Shown here: positions 12,770-29,795 of the stretch, piece by piece
How positions within the stretch are numbered: the stretch's first letter is position 1
Layout of the letters: the number at the start of each line of letters is the position of its first letter
Source of the DNA: Spongilla lacustris
Taxonomy: Eukaryota; Porifera; Demospongiae; Spongillida; Spongillidae
DNA: 64,000 nt
Reading direction: 5' to 3'
Assembly: GCA_949361645.1 (NCBI GenBank)
Contig: OX442421.1
Span: 10,021,864 to 10,085,863, forward strand
Notes under the pieces: generated by a model
Database searches by the model: none
Told to the model about the DNA's origin: nothing
What the model saw: only the letters and a program-made list of their open reading frames with translations
Position numbers and translations under genes: made by a program

Positions 12770-13244
12770 GGGCCCTTTACATGAAGATCGGAAGTACGAT
12801 AAACGTCACGCCTGGAGTAAAACCACAGCGGTTGCCTAGAGACATTGTGTCACGTTCGCGGACCTTTGCGTAATAAAATGGCAACGCTCGTAGTAATTCC
12901 TTCCCGCTCGGACAGTGATCCTTCGGCCGACCCAGTTCCTGATCAAACTATGTGCCAACAGTAAGTTTGACCGAGTCTGACATACCCAGAACCTTTTAAA
13001 ATCCATCCATTTAAAAAGCCTCCGGGTATGTCAGACTCTGTCAAGCTTACTGTTGACAGCATAGTTTGACCAGGAACTGGATCGGCCGAAGGATCACTGT
13101 CCGAGTGGGAATGAATGACTACGAGCGTTGCCATTTTATTACGCAAAGGTCCGCGAACGTGACACGATGTCTCTAGGCAACCGCTGTGGATTTTACTCCA
13201 GGACGTGACGTTTATCGTACTTCCGATCTTTCATCAAAGGGTCC
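12770..13244. mobile_element. Foldback/MITE-like element with ~210-bp inverted arms
   Basis: Two long arms are inverted copies of each other (about 12770-12985 and 13020-13244) around a short AT-rich centre. The ends read GGGCCCTTTACATGAAGATC on the left and, on the opposite strand, GGACCCTTTGATGAAAGATC. The flanks carry the same trinucleotide AAT (12767-12769 and 13245-13247), a plausible 3-bp target duplication. Three-base duplications and GG-starting termini recall PIF/Harbinger-type elements, but no transposase is present. Each arm holds a small open frame starting MATLVVI with SDSDPSADPVP in both copies. Confidence 0.7.
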
Positions 13245-14388
13245 AATCAATTTGTATATCCAACGTAAACGGGCAGTCAGCAGGTAAATTCTAAAGCTAT
13301 TGGTAGATCTATGATCGGCACTCTTTAAAACCAAAGTCATGTTACGCAAGAAGACGACGACATAGGAGGAAATGGGTCCGGGAACGAGAACTGTAAATTT
13401 TTTAATTTTAAAAATAAATATTTTTATTTGTTCTCTTGGTGACGGCGCGGTCGGACGACTTGAACAAAAGCACGACCTTCGTCTTCTGATTCAATAGCTG
13501 AGCAACAAAGAGCGATTATGGTACGGTACAAATCAAATCCGTAGCGATTATGTTCACTAAGTAAAATTAGAAAGGAATATGAAAGTGTCCATAAATCAGG
13601 CACTAAATATAGTGATTTGTTATTTGACAAGTGAAACTTTTTCCCGTTGAATTGCTCTTTTTGGTGCTCTGATTGGTCTTTTGTGGAAAACATTGTCAGA
13701 TTTGGACCACTGTACACGTACACTGTACACAAGAATTAGAAGTTCGCTATTCAGATTTGTGGGTACGTTTGGGCTGGGTACGAGACGAGTACGTGGATGG
13801 AATAGTGGTATGTCTATATATTGGACGCAAAACTGTTTTGCTCTAAAGTCTAAACGGCAGTGCATAGCAGGGGGCGCGCCTATATGACTATTGCCGGCCA
13901 GTCTTGGTTTACGGGTTAGCAAAACAACGTCGGCATCAACGCTAAATAATGGAATTTCAAAATCGGCTCCATGATCCAGACATCCCAATTAATTTTGGAA
14001 TTCCACTATAGTCGGCACAAATAGATAGACGGTGCCTCTAGCGCAATTGCAGCCAACCCGGGCCAGCTGTGGTGGTGTCTGGGGCATCCTATCAAAAGTC
14101 TAAGCTTCCGGTCAGCTAATTCGGCTTACTGAGAGACGGCATTCCGTCCCAGTCCGTCACGTAGGCCTACTATACATATGTTAAATATCGTCTAACCTAA
14201 CGTGGAATCCGTGTTTGTCGAATATCAATATCGAGCTTTCAGTACCCTGTGCCTGAGGTTCGACAGCCCACACAAACAGAACTGCAGCTGGTAAGTATTC
14301 TGAGCGAAACTCCACAGCTCTAGTATTTAATTTGAAAACGTTGTTTTTTGTTTGTAGCCACTGGCGTGTGACCAGTAATTTGGTACAA

Positions 14389-14390
<2 letters not shown>
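13245..14390. other. Intergenic, possible unrecognised minus-strand exons
   Basis: Minus-strand open frames at 13433-13732 (ending RTIIALCCSAIESEDEGR and so on) and 13620-13988 have no family I recognise. The first is followed by an AATAAA-like motif near 13430, so a small minus-strand gene is possible but unproven. Confidence 0.25.
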
Positions 14391-14428
<38 letters not shown>

Positions 14429-14458
14429 GTGTGTGTGCGTGTGCGCGCGCGCGTTGTG

Positions 14459-14504
<46 letters not shown>

Positions 14505-14525
14505 CACGTGTGAGCGCGCGCGTGC
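14391..14525. repeat. (TG)n microsatellite with GC interruptions
   Basis: Long alternating purine-pyrimidine sequence, TG repeats with CGCGCG segments, lies upstream of GREB1. The strict alternation is a classic Z-DNA-prone composition. ORFs of CVCVCV or HTHTHT type here are artefacts. Confidence 0.9.
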
Positions 14526-14696
14526 GTCTGTGTGCAGAGCGCCGCATGCTGCAGGCGTGCTTGTTTGTTCGCACTGCTCTAATCCTTAGCTCAACGTGCC
14601 AAATAGCTTTGATGCTCGCCTGCTAGCGCGCGCTATTGGGTCGGGCCGGCCAGGGTTACAACTTTATTCCTCCTCAGACGTGCGAAGTGTTGGGTC

Positions 14697-17600
14697 ATGT
14701 CGGCTGAGGGTACCTCGTCTCCTCCATCTAATTCTTCTGCTTCCGGCAGCATACCACTGTCATCTTTCCCCTCTCTGGCTCCTGGAATAAGGTAAGCTTA
14801 TGTGGCGTGCCCTTTGTGACAAGGGGCAGCGTGGTGACATTTGTATCAAAAGTAACTCCTTAGACATATCAGCTTTGTTAGCTAGGGAGGCAATCAGCAA
14901 GTAGTCTAACCAAAGTATTTTAGACAACACCTATGTGACTGGAGAGCTAGAGAGAAATGGAGAGTGGGAGGTGGGTGGGTGGGATGGGTGACCACAAATT
15001 GGTCAGCAAGTGAACTCTAGAGGAGAGATGCTGACTTAAACATTTCTTTGTAATGGTTTGTGATTGTGTCTGGTCTGAAGAACGTTTGCAGACATGTCTG
15101 GGCTTTGGTGAAGTGTGGAGTCTGCAATTTTGATGTCCATAAAAATGTTATGTGAACAAAAGGCTTCCTACTCTGATGGGCCCATATTGGCATACGTCCT
15201 TTCCCTCCCAATGGTTCCTTTCCCTTTCCTTCCATACTCTCCTCCCCACAGATACCCCATGTATGCAGTGCAAGGGACCTCTCTTTTGTACTCTCCCATC
15301 TTCGGGCAGACAGCCATGTTTCCATGGAGAGCACCAGCTACTTCCATATCTGGTGAGAGTCATTTGGTACAAGTAGATGTGATTCAAAGGTTTCACTGTC
15401 TGTGCCAACTCTTAGATAATGGATTGGTATCCATTGATGTCCACAGTGACTGCGTAATTTAGTCAGCTAATATTGTATCTAAGCAACAGATCAGCCTCTT
15501 GGATTTGGTGTAGATGTGTGTGTGTGTGTAGATGTGTGTGTACATGCATGTGTGTGTTAGTGATGAGCTGGTACGTATCAGAGGCGTGAAGATTGTCCTG
15601 TACTGTCAACATTGCACTATGATTGAAGTTTCTTTGTTGTTGTAGAAACAGGGAAATGAAAGGTGAATGAGACGTTGTTACTACAAATCACACATGTGTG
15701 CACACACCAGTTGCCCCCAATGTTAGCCTTCTCCAGTCAGCAGTCTCCACTTCACCAGTCCAGCAGACATCATCAGCTGCTGCACCAGGGCTGGTGTACC
15801 CTCTGCCCACATTTGGTCTACCTGTCCTGGCCACACCCCATGGGAAGTCAGATGGAAAGAGAACTATCCACTGTAAGGATCAGTGTGGATTGTGGGGACA
15901 TTGTGTGTACTGGGGAGGAGGTAGAGTGCATTGTCTGTCCTTACCTCCCCACCCCTTAGCTCCACCCCTTAACTCCACCCCTTAGCTCCACCCCTTAACT
16001 CCACCCCTTAGCTCCAACCATCTCTTATATTCCTTCCACCTACGCCCACCCCCTGATAATCAGCTGAAGGTACCAAGAAGAAATGTGACCAAGGACTGGG
16101 GAGGAGTGATCAACAATCAGAAATTCAAAGCAAGAGGCCCAGGGTGTCTGACGGGTCCCCACTCCATTCACACGGGTCCCCACATCACTCACGCAGCACA
16201 CCATCACCACAGCTAACTTCTCCAGTGATCAAATTCATTCCACACAATGCAGGTATGGAACAGCAAAGGCCACTCCCTCTTCCTCCTTAGGCCACTCCCT
16301 CTGCCACATGCTAGCCCCGCCCAATCATAGTAGGCTTGCAATGGAGGGAGGAGGGAGAGGGAGGGAACGGTCTGATTGCATTCCTATGTCAGTCGTATTA
16401 ACATAGGTAGGGGAAAGGCTTATTGGAAAAGGGAAGGGAGAAAGGGCTGGGAGAGAGGGCTGGGAGAGAGGGCAGCATTTGTTGAGTACAGTACCCTTCT
16501 CTCAGGGTCTTCTGCCTCAGCTAACTCCACCCCTCAAGAGTCAGCCTTCTCCCAAGTCCCCAGACCCATTTCGTTCCCAGATAACTTCCATGCGGTACTC
16601 TTGAAGGGAATCGGCTCCATACCTGAAGCCATAGCGCAGCAGAGCAATGTGGTTATCTCCACCTACATAAGCAGTCTGTATCAGTATGTTGTCACGGCAG
16701 CCAACCCTCCCCTCTCAGCAGAGAGCTGTGCCCTGCTCACCATCTGCTACCTTAGCTCCCTGCAGCCAGGGGAGGCCATCAGTGCTGAGCAGCTACATGC
16801 CATGCTGCACTACACACAGATCGGGGAGACAGAGTGGCTGCAGTACTACCGCAAACACAGGAAGATGTCTGAGTCTACATTTGTGCAGTCCCAACTGGTG
16901 CACCTCTCCAAGATAGCAGTGTATCCTGTTGTGGGACGTGTGCAGGTCATTGTGTCAAGCCAGTCTCTAGCAGAGGGGGTGTTGTACACACTCGCCTCTG
17001 TGGCCCATGTTGTCAAGACGATGAAGGCAAACCTCCCTGACTTTGTGGTTGTTCTCACTGCACAGTCTTCACTTTCAATGGAGTTCTGTGTGCTTGTACT
17101 TCATCCAATACAAGCCCGGCTTGTTGCTGATTGCTCTTGCAAGGTGGGCCATGGCAAGGCTAACCACACCCCCCCACCATGCCCAGATCTGCAGATAGAC
17201 AAAGACTTACTTCTGTGCATGCGAGGGCAGCAGAGAAGGCTAGGGGGGAAGGTCCTGCCCCCTTTTATGAGGCCTGGGGAGGGGAACTCCCCACTATCTC
17301 CTGAGGGGGCATCAGGTCTAGCCCCCACGGCCTCCCATGTTATTGAGCACCGGCCAGAGGGTCCTTACCAACAGCAATATGCCATTGCTCTGTTTCTCCT
17401 CCAGAAGACCTTAGCGGCTGTCAGTCCCCAGACTCGAATGGAAGATTTTGATAACATTGACTTTGTGGTTCTGTGTCCTTCAGAGGACTCCTTCACGGTA
17501 CAGATCATCTCCGATATCCTTGAGAGCCAGCTGTTAGTGCGTTTGGATGGGGATGGAGAAGGGGCGGGGCTAGAGCCACACCAGCTTCTTATGGCAGCAG

Positions 17601-18922
17601 AAAAGAGGGTAATTGAATGTGGGCGTAGCCATGGCAGCGAGAAGTTTGAGGCCTTCTTAAGTAACATGGAGGCACATCCCAAGACCCTGTACGTGGTGGT
17701 GGCGGAGAATGCCCACCTCCTCACAGGGGTAGCCATGGAGTCTGCCCATTTCTCTGAGGCAGGCTGTCACATTGAAAATGGTCGCCTGTTGTCAGCCAGC
17801 AACGCCTTGCTCCTATGTGTGACCTCGCACCCCTACAGTCTGCAGACCAATCGCTCACTCCTCCCTGCCAACAACGAGGTCTATTGGCCTGCTAAGGATG
17901 GAGGATCAGTTGGTGAATTACAGTTCTGGTCGTCTAGTGTTGGGAAGCCAGCTGGCCTGGTGTTCAGAGAAGATGCAGCATTTGAGAAGCTGTTCCATGA
18001 TGTGTGTTGTACCCAGTGGTGAGTGATCCACACATCCACACATCCCACCTTTGCTGTCACATTTCACGTTCTAGTGACTCATGGCTCACAGGATCATTGC
18101 TGATGTGATCACCTGAACATTGTTGATGTGATCACATGATCATTGCTGACGTGATCACATGATCATTGTTGATGTGATCACATGATCATTGCTGATGTGA
18201 TCACATGATCATTGCTGATGTGATCACATGATCATTGCTGATGTGATCACATGATCATGCACTTATCTTCCTTCACCTTACTCTGCCCTCCTCTCCCCAG
18301 TCCACTCAGCGCTCTCATAGCTGTACGAGCACAGTTGCTTGTCAACCAGTACACATCAGCTCTGGCTAGTGTGGTCACTCCTGGCTGCTGCAGGCCTGTA
18401 CTGCCTGAGACCCTGGGGATTGTGAGCTCCTTGGTGACATCTCCCATGTGCAATACACAGGGCCATGGTCCTATGGTGGTTCTGCGTTGCCATGACACCA
18501 CGTTGGCACGTGAATGTTACCAGAAACTGAAAGCAGTACGCGATTGTTTGGGTCTGGAGTATCGGTTTGAGATGATATTTGATGATGGTCAGAGAAAGCT
18601 AACTGTTTCAGACCACTTCAGGAAACGGCTCTCTCAGCACAAGTGTCAGAGTGAGCATGGGCTGTGCTACAAAGACTTACACAACCTTCCCTGTCTGGTT
18701 GTATTGGCTGGGACAGGCAGAGCTTCTCTGAGCTTTCCAAGGTGTTGTACACACATGTACACATGCAGACACACATGTACACACACATGTACACACATGC
18801 AGACACATGTACACACACACACATGTACACACATGTACACACATGCACACACACATGTACACACAAACACACACATGCACACACACATGTACACACACAT
18901 GTACACACATGCAGACACATGT

Positions 18923-18953
<31 letters not shown>

Positions 18954-21900
18954 AATATACACACAAGTAAATGTTCTCTTTTTAATCACTGTTCACAGCT
19001 CCCTGATGTGTGTAGACCTACGTCTCTGCTACACTACATCTTTGACACGTCTCGACTATGAATATGACATTGCCCTTCTCAACGCCTACCGAGCCACACC
19101 CCCTTCCATACCAGCATGTGTCTTTGCTGTCAAAGCTGACAGGCCAACTGATATGCACGAGCAACATCACGGTGAGGGGGACAGGGGACATGGTGATGGA
19201 GACAGGGGGTTATACCCTCTCATCATGAAGACAGAAGAGGGTACAGGAAACCTCTCAACTGTCCTCAGGCCCAGTCCTTCAAGTAGTCGCTGCAGTAGTG
19301 ATAGCTCTGAACCAGTGGAAGAGGAGGAGCATGAGGATGGGGAGGAGGAGGAGGATGACACAAGTGTAGTAAGGTGGCGACCAGATGGGACTGGTGTGGA
19401 CATCAAAGATTGTATCCACAACACACGCACAGGTGAGCCCTTAGGGGTGGGGCCTAGGACAGGAGCAGAACAGACTCGTGAACAGAAACCTTTGCTGGAT
19501 GATCAGATTGATCCAATTGACCTCTTTGCTACCCTGGGGGACAGCTCCGATGACTCAGAGCTCGATGATTCAGACTGTTCTTTAGCCCCGCCTCTTTGTC
19601 TGTTGTCTCGCTCTTATTACCATATATGGTCATCAAGAGGAGCAGGGAGAGAACTCTTGTTGCCCCCTGCCCCCGGGGTGGAGTGGCATGGCCACACAAA
19701 GAGGCCACCTCTGTACGATACAGACCCACTGGCTCAGAGCACGTATTATCGCAAGTGGAGCAGGCCACTCAACAGAGTGGTAAGGACACACCTTGACAGC
19801 ATGGTCAAAGACGCACGAAAGGGATCAAAGAGAAGACTGTTGCTTGCAGGACAGCCACAGGTAAGTGTAGCTAGGTGTGCATGTGTGATTGTGTGTATGT
19901 ATGTGATTGTTTGTACGAGTGATTGTGTGTGTGCCACTAATCCCTATATATCACATACATACATTTTTGAGCCCTTCAACTTTCATAGACATATATAAAT
20001 ATACATTTGTCCAATTGATAGGCACTCAAGTTAGACTTCTGTGTGTATGACTGCATGTAATGTGTATATATGTGTGAGTGCATCAGTTACACTACTCAGG
20101 TGGGCAAGACTGGGGCCTGGCTGCTCTTTGTAAGGCTTCTAGTGGACCATCTCCACTCTCTGCAAGGTGTGGTGGTCATAAATGATCCGCTAACAGCTAG
20201 TGTTTTCATCAGAGAAAGCTCTAGTTCTTCTGACCACACCCCTTCTGACCACGCCTCCTCCATGCATAGCAGGATCATTGAAGTGGATCAGCTGCAGACG
20301 TTGTGTAATGGGACTGCTGTTGAGGGGGTCCCCCCCAAGGCTGTGGCCACACCCACCAGTCACACAATGTCCCTCCCCCTCTCCCCATACACAGCCTATG
20401 ATGCCACACACTCCTGTACAGAGTGTGTGAAAAGAGGGATGTCGTCCAGCCACGCCCACACCCTCACATCCCTCCTCCCCCTGGAAGGGGAGGGGTCATT
20501 GCTCCTACAGTGGCATGTTCCTGAAGCGGCCCTCAAACATTTTGTGCTCTCACCCGATCGCAGGACTATCGAAAGAGTAAAGTTGCCCACATTGAAGGCA
20601 AAGATGGCTGACAGTAAATGCTCCACAGCTATGTCCCCCATCCTCACCCTCTCTCCCTCCCTGGAGACAGCTGCTCTGCTTAACCTGTCGCACACTGGAT
20701 TTGACGGTCTGCACATTGTAGTGACACTCGCGTCTCAGTTTGAGACATACAGGAAGGTGTGGCCTCATGTCACCATTGTGGGGCTTCCAGACATGGGCTG
20801 CCTGGGGACCGGGAACACTTATCACCTAACAAAGGTGTTAGCCCAACACAACTATCACTTGGCCCAGCAACAAGAGGGTACTCAGCGCATAGTGTGGCCA
20901 TATATTCTGCTCAAGAGTGACCAGTGTGTGATGTGGAAGAAGATTGAGAGTACTGCAAAGAGGTGGGTGGAGGGATGAACGGGTCATGAAGGGTCAAGGG
21001 TGTCATGATAGGAAGGGTCACATGATATCAAGGGGTCACATGATATCAAGGGTCTAATTGGTGCTCACATGACAGGAAGAGCACCTGCTGTGGGCTGGGT
21101 TGGGTTGTGGGGTCTTATTCATGTCTACACACACACACACACACACACATACACACACACACACACAGGAGCACAGATCTATCTTTACTTGAGGTCCTTC
21201 GAAGCCTTGAGCAGGAAGCAGACTGTAGTGAGACAGCAGCTATTGGCATACAACAGTGGACCAAGGAGCTGGAGACATCTCCCTCACGCTTGACCGGCTA
21301 CGACCTCAACCACGAGTTCCTTCTACTTAATCTCTCTCTGCTGGCATCTACACACTACAACCAACACATCTTTCACTGTGCAGAGGCTGACTTTAATTTG
21401 CAGCTAAAAGCAGCAGGTCTTAAGACACGCTTGAGCACAGAGCTAGCCTTTGTAAAGAAGTACCAACCCTCGTACCACCCTCGGTATCCATTCTACACTC
21501 AGCTAGGCAGCCTTTGTTCAGATGCAGATAAGCTTGTGATCTCTCTCCACCATGATGCCTCTAGTCTCCTGCCTCACCCCGGGCCTTACCTGATGGAGCA
21601 CTTCCTGTTCCATAGAAGTGTGGCTTTGTTCCCTCATGCCCTGACCTCCACACACCCTGTGCTCATCATGGACAATTATATTAACCTTGGGAGCAGCATC
21701 AATGTGGTCTTTACCAAGCCATCGTCATGGAAGCCGCTGGAGCACGTGCACCATTTTGATGGCGTTCAGTTTGGGGGACTAGTGCTGTATCTTTGTGAGG
21801 GCAAATTGTCTGCCAAACAGCTTCACAAGCTCAGCTTTGTTTCGGGGGCGGGCCTCTGTCTGGTGACACGAGACTGCAAAAGCTTGGTGAGGGAAGTGGC

Positions 21901-22009
21901 TAGGTTGGATCTTGAAGACAATTGGAAATTTCGTTTAAGAGATGAATACCAGACAGCGTGTCCTGACCATTTCAAACCGCTTTTCTTCCTTACTGGGCGG
22001 TACAATTGA
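14697..22009 (+). CDS. GREB1: GREB1/GREB1L family protein
   Basis: GREB1 is a nuclear receptor cofactor in vertebrates; the family has been described as having a diverged helicase-like core and a C-terminal glycosyltransferase-like region. The start is ATG 14697 (MSAEGTSSPPSNSSAS). Low-complexity N-terminal exons follow (about 15250-15350, 15700-15870 and 16070-16246). The big exon at about 16505-18021 contains LKGIGSIPEAIAQQSN, SQSLAEGVLYTLASVAHVV, and FEAFLSNMEAHPKTLYVVV. Exon 18301-18742 has MVVLRCHDTTLARECYQKL. The exon from about 19000 is acidic and Ser-rich and ends QSTYYRKWSRPL...RLLLAGQPQ. The next (20099-20965) starts VGKTGAWLLFVRLLVDHL, a P-loop-like segment also present in human GREB1 (IGKTGAYLQFL). 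It continues with VWPYILLKSDQCVMW. The last exon (about 21168-22009) ends RLRDEYQTACPD...PLFFLTGRYN, closely matching the human C-terminus. Introns carry two short-tandem arrays. Confidence 0.92.
18085..18258. repeat. Palindrome-rich intronic minisatellite
   Basis: About seven copies of a ~23-bp unit, GATGTGATCACATGATCATT plus GCT, lie in a GREB1 intron. Each unit contains the palindromes TGTGATCACA and ATGATCAT, so each can form a small stem. Confidence 0.9.
18745..18965. repeat. (ACACATGT)n-type microsatellite in GREB1 intron
   Basis: Irregular ACACATGTACAC and ACACATGCAGAC units fill most of this intron. It ends at the acceptor just before 19000. Open frames through it on both strands are artefacts. 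Confidence 0.9.
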
Positions 22010-22115
22010 ACTGTTTTCACTTTTTTTTTTTTTTCCTTTTTTTTTTCCCTCTCACTAATGAACATTTTCAACGAATACGAATACGGGTGGGCGTAACTGC
22101 ATTGCTACATATAAT

Positions 22116-23416
22116 ATGTGCATGTTTCAGGCGGTGCTCTGTTGGGCTGCGTGCTTAGCGGTAGCAACAGCTGGCGGCAACTTGCCAGTGCCCCTGGTGA
22201 TATGGCATGGCATGGGTAGGAGGCTAGACACGAGAAGCGATATCCGTTTATGCGTGTATGTTGATACTAAGGCGACACATGCTGTGATGGGCTGTCGTAT
22301 CTTAAAGAGTGGCTGGTACAGCAGATTCCAGGCGTATACATCAAGTCACTACAATTCGGTAATAGTCTTGTTATGGACCGTTGGAATAGTTTTTTCTCCA
22401 GTGTCAATAGACAAGTGGAAATGGCGTGTGATGAACTAAGCCTAGACCAGAAGCTTAATATGGGTTTCAATGCTGTCGGGTTCTCACAAGGAGGTCAATT
22501 TTTGTGAGTATTTGTTGATATTATTTTGTTTTTCTAAAGGGTTAATTTCCGTTCCCAGGAGAGCCCTTGTTCAGCGATGTGCAAAGGTCAAAGTTTATAA
22601 TCTTATAACACTTGGTAGCCAGCATCAAGGTGACGTAATCACGATTACCATACTTATTGTAGTACCACACCCTGTCTTGAATTAGGCATCTATGGTTTTC
22701 CTTTCTGCATGGATTTTTGGTTATGTGACATGTTCAGAAAACTGCTGAGCTTCTGTGCATACCTGCCAATTGTTCAGGTTTCGTATGTTAGACGTTGGCT
22801 ACATGGTAAGTTCATTGCTTACTTTCTGTTGTTCAGTTTTGTGCAGGCTCAGTTTTGGCATGACCCCGTCCATGAAGACAGATACAAGCTTGGCAGTGCA
22901 TTCTTATCAGACATAAATCAGGAGATTGTGAGTGTGTTTGAAACTAAATTGCGAGCTAAACTGGCCGATAGATTGGATTGTACATGACAGGAAGTGAAAC
23001 TGTCCTACAAGGAACGAATCTCAAACCTCTCAAATTTTGTTATGGTAAAGTTTCTCAGGGACAGGATGGTTCAGCCTCTTGAATCAGAGGTATGCCAATA
23101 CCATGTTGATGCTAATCTCCATGTCCCTCAACATTTGGCAGTGGTTTGGGTTCTACAGATCTGGTCAGGCCAATGAAGTGTACACACTGAATGAAAGTGA
23201 TCTGTTTAAACAGGCAAGTGTTGGCTTATGTGGCAGTGAGTACGAGCTGCTCCTATATAGGATAGACTAGGACTGCAGTACCTTAGCTCTAATGGACGGC
23301 TTCACCTGGTGTCCTACCCGACTGGCCATCTGCAAATGTCAAAATCCGAGTTCATTCATCTGATGCCATTTATAAACGTCACTTATCAAAATGCGCGAGA
23401 ACAGATAAGATTGTAG
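22116..23416 (+). CDS. PPT1: Palmitoyl-protein thioesterase 1
   Basis: PPT1 is a lysosomal enzyme that removes palmitate from cysteines during protein breakdown. It starts at 22116, only 106 bp after the GREB1 stop. The first residues, MCMFQAVLCWAACLAVATAG, form a signal peptide. They are followed by PLVIWHGMG (oxyanion region), GDTCC-type residues after the first intron, and NAVGFSQGGQF with the nucleophile Ser (about 22470-22500). Later come ITLGSQHQG, AQFWHDPVHEDRYKLGSAF with the catalytic-Asp region, NFVMVKFLRDRMVQPLESE, WFGFYRSGQANEVYTL, and finally SYPTGHLQMSKSEFIHLM with the catalytic His. The stop is at 23414-23416. All triad positions are present. There are about eight short introns, so single-frame ORFs show only fragments of it. 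Confidence 0.95.
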
Positions 23417-23476
23417 TGTGCGGTACAAATACTAAAGTATCCGGACGGAGGCAGTGACGAAATAGTAGTTTCATGT

Positions 23477-27359
<3,883 letters not shown>

Positions 27360-27555
27360 CCAATGCAACACAGTGACATTATTTTGTATGTATCCTTATA
27401 GAATTCAATGTTTTACATCAATGACATGCTTATATTTGGTTACATGTACAATGTATGATACAGCAAGGAAGCCACACAAAAGCCACGTGACAGCACGAAC
27501 ATGAATGTCTTGCATAACTACATGTAAGTACACATAGTCTTCTGGGATGCTGTTA

Positions 27556-28834
27556 TCAAACATCAGGAATGGAATGATCCATCTGCTTCCTCAGGCTGGA
27601 CCCCATGCTAAACAAAATGGGAAGTACGTCATTGGATACCATACATAATGGTTACTAATCTTACTTTTTCATCATGTGATCATAGATGAACTTTGGCATA
27701 ATGGTGATTGTAACTGTATGTGGGCTCTCACTGAACACCTCCCCAATCTCCTTGTCTTTCAAACCAATCACATTCTGTCCATTCACCTCACAAAGATAGT
27801 GATCAGTCAGCACTCCATTCCTGTGTAATGTACATCACTCACAACAATCACTTCCTCCCTCCCTCCTCCATCATTACTCCCCCTCCCAATCACCAAATCT
27901 CACATTCACCTTGCGGCAGAGGAATCCTTGACAATATTTTTGATCTCCCCATTATTGAAGGTAAATCCGACATGATTTGTACTGTCCTTCTGCACAGTAA
28001 TTGTGCGCTCATAGGGCCTGTCCCTGACAGCCAGTGTGATCTTCTCAGCAGGTGATTTGGTGACAGCCTTTGAGGCCTTGTCACTACTATATCCAGCCAT
28101 CACTTCACCATTGATCTAGTAAGGTAACCAGCAGTAAACAGGGGTAACCAGCAGTAAACAGGCTTCCAATGTTGTGTTTGTTTGTGAAAACTTACTGCCA
28201 GAACCTGATCCCCAAATCTTAGACCTCCAATAGCAGCTGGAGAACCCTTGGCAACGAAGCACACAAACACCCCTTTGCTGGCTGCGAACATACTAAGTCC
28301 ACACTTCCCTTTCTGATCCTTACAGAGTACCACTTCACGCACACCTATATGTCATCATCACACATGTAATGGTGACCATACCCGCTAGACGCTCCTAACG
28401 TTACCTTGCTTGATTTCAGCTCTTCGTATTCCGACGTTTGCCACCCCAGTGACGGCCCCACTGTTCGAACGTGTGGCAACAGCAGTTCCAGCGACAGGAA
28501 CAACGGCTGTAGCTTGTGGAGCCATTTGCTGCAGGAGCGCGAAGTTGAACACCATCTCCTACAAAGCGCTACAAGCTTACGGCTCGGTACTGAGTTAGTT
28601 CAAGACCCATGTACTCATCTTCCAAGCTAGGATAGAGGCCGCCAGAGACGACAACAGGTGATGCGGTGAGCGCCATTGGGTTTTGTGGCTGCGGCTGTGC
28701 CTGCGCCTGTGTCCCCACACACACACACACACACACACACAATCGTAAGCGTCTTTACAGCCCAATCCTTCGCTGTTACTAACCTTAGCCATTTTCCCGA
28801 CCGTCATGTCCTCGAGTGAAGGATACAGAGACAT
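27556..28834 (-). CDS. SDCBP: Syntenin (syndecan-binding protein)
   Basis: Syntenin is a tandem-PDZ adaptor that binds syndecan tails and PIP2 and works in exosome biogenesis. The start at 28834 reads [17 protein letters not shown], the conserved syntenin opening with a YPSL motif. A second exon ends with the conserved [11 protein letters not shown] (about 28410-28430). PDZ1 follows: [20 protein letters not shown] (about 28270-28340) with [11 protein letters not shown]. The interdomain/PDZ2 start gives [19 protein letters not shown] and [19 protein letters not shown] (about 27905-28060). PDZ2 continues [13 protein letters not shown] and [14 protein letters not shown]. The final exon ends [12 protein letters not shown] with stop at 27556-27558, parallel to the vertebrate end DHTIPEV. 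The gene looks complete. A (CA)n run at 28714-28741 is intronic. Confidence 0.96.
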
Positions 28835-29045
28835 TTCTATGAAATTTCAGTTACTGGTCCAACTAACTATGCACGTCTTTATAGCAGATCACAAAAATGA
28901 TGACGGTGGAAAATTACAAATACCTTATTAGGCAGAAGCGGACGTCATATGACCCCGTGCCGCGTGCACTGCGTCTTACGTCACAATTAAGCAATAATGA
29001 AGTATATTTATAGTATACTATTTACCCATATAGGTGTCGGTGAGA
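28835..29045. promoter_or_regulatory. Divergent promoter, SDCBP / OSER1
   Basis: These 211 bp lie between two start codons pointing away from each other. They contain two CRE-like half-palindromes, GACGTCAT (28941-28948) and TACGTCAC (28977-28984). A CREB/ATF-type control is an inference. Confidence 0.5.
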
Positions 29046-29662
<617 letters not shown>

Positions 29663-29795
29663 TATCTGTGCATGCTGATACACACAGTGCTATATTAAAG
29701 GAATGCAACTTACTGAATAAAAATATATAGTCTGCTGATACTGTGCTGTGTATGGGTATGCATGATCAAGGAAGTGTGTACGTGTCATGTGACTA

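Noticed and set aside
12700..13260. Structured non-coding RNA gene at the large inverted repeat
   Set aside because: Full-length symmetric arms with a candidate target duplication fit a foldback transposon better than an RNA gene.
18618..18989. CVCVCV / HVCVHV ORFs in GREB1 intron
   Set aside because: These are translations of the (ACACATGT)n array.
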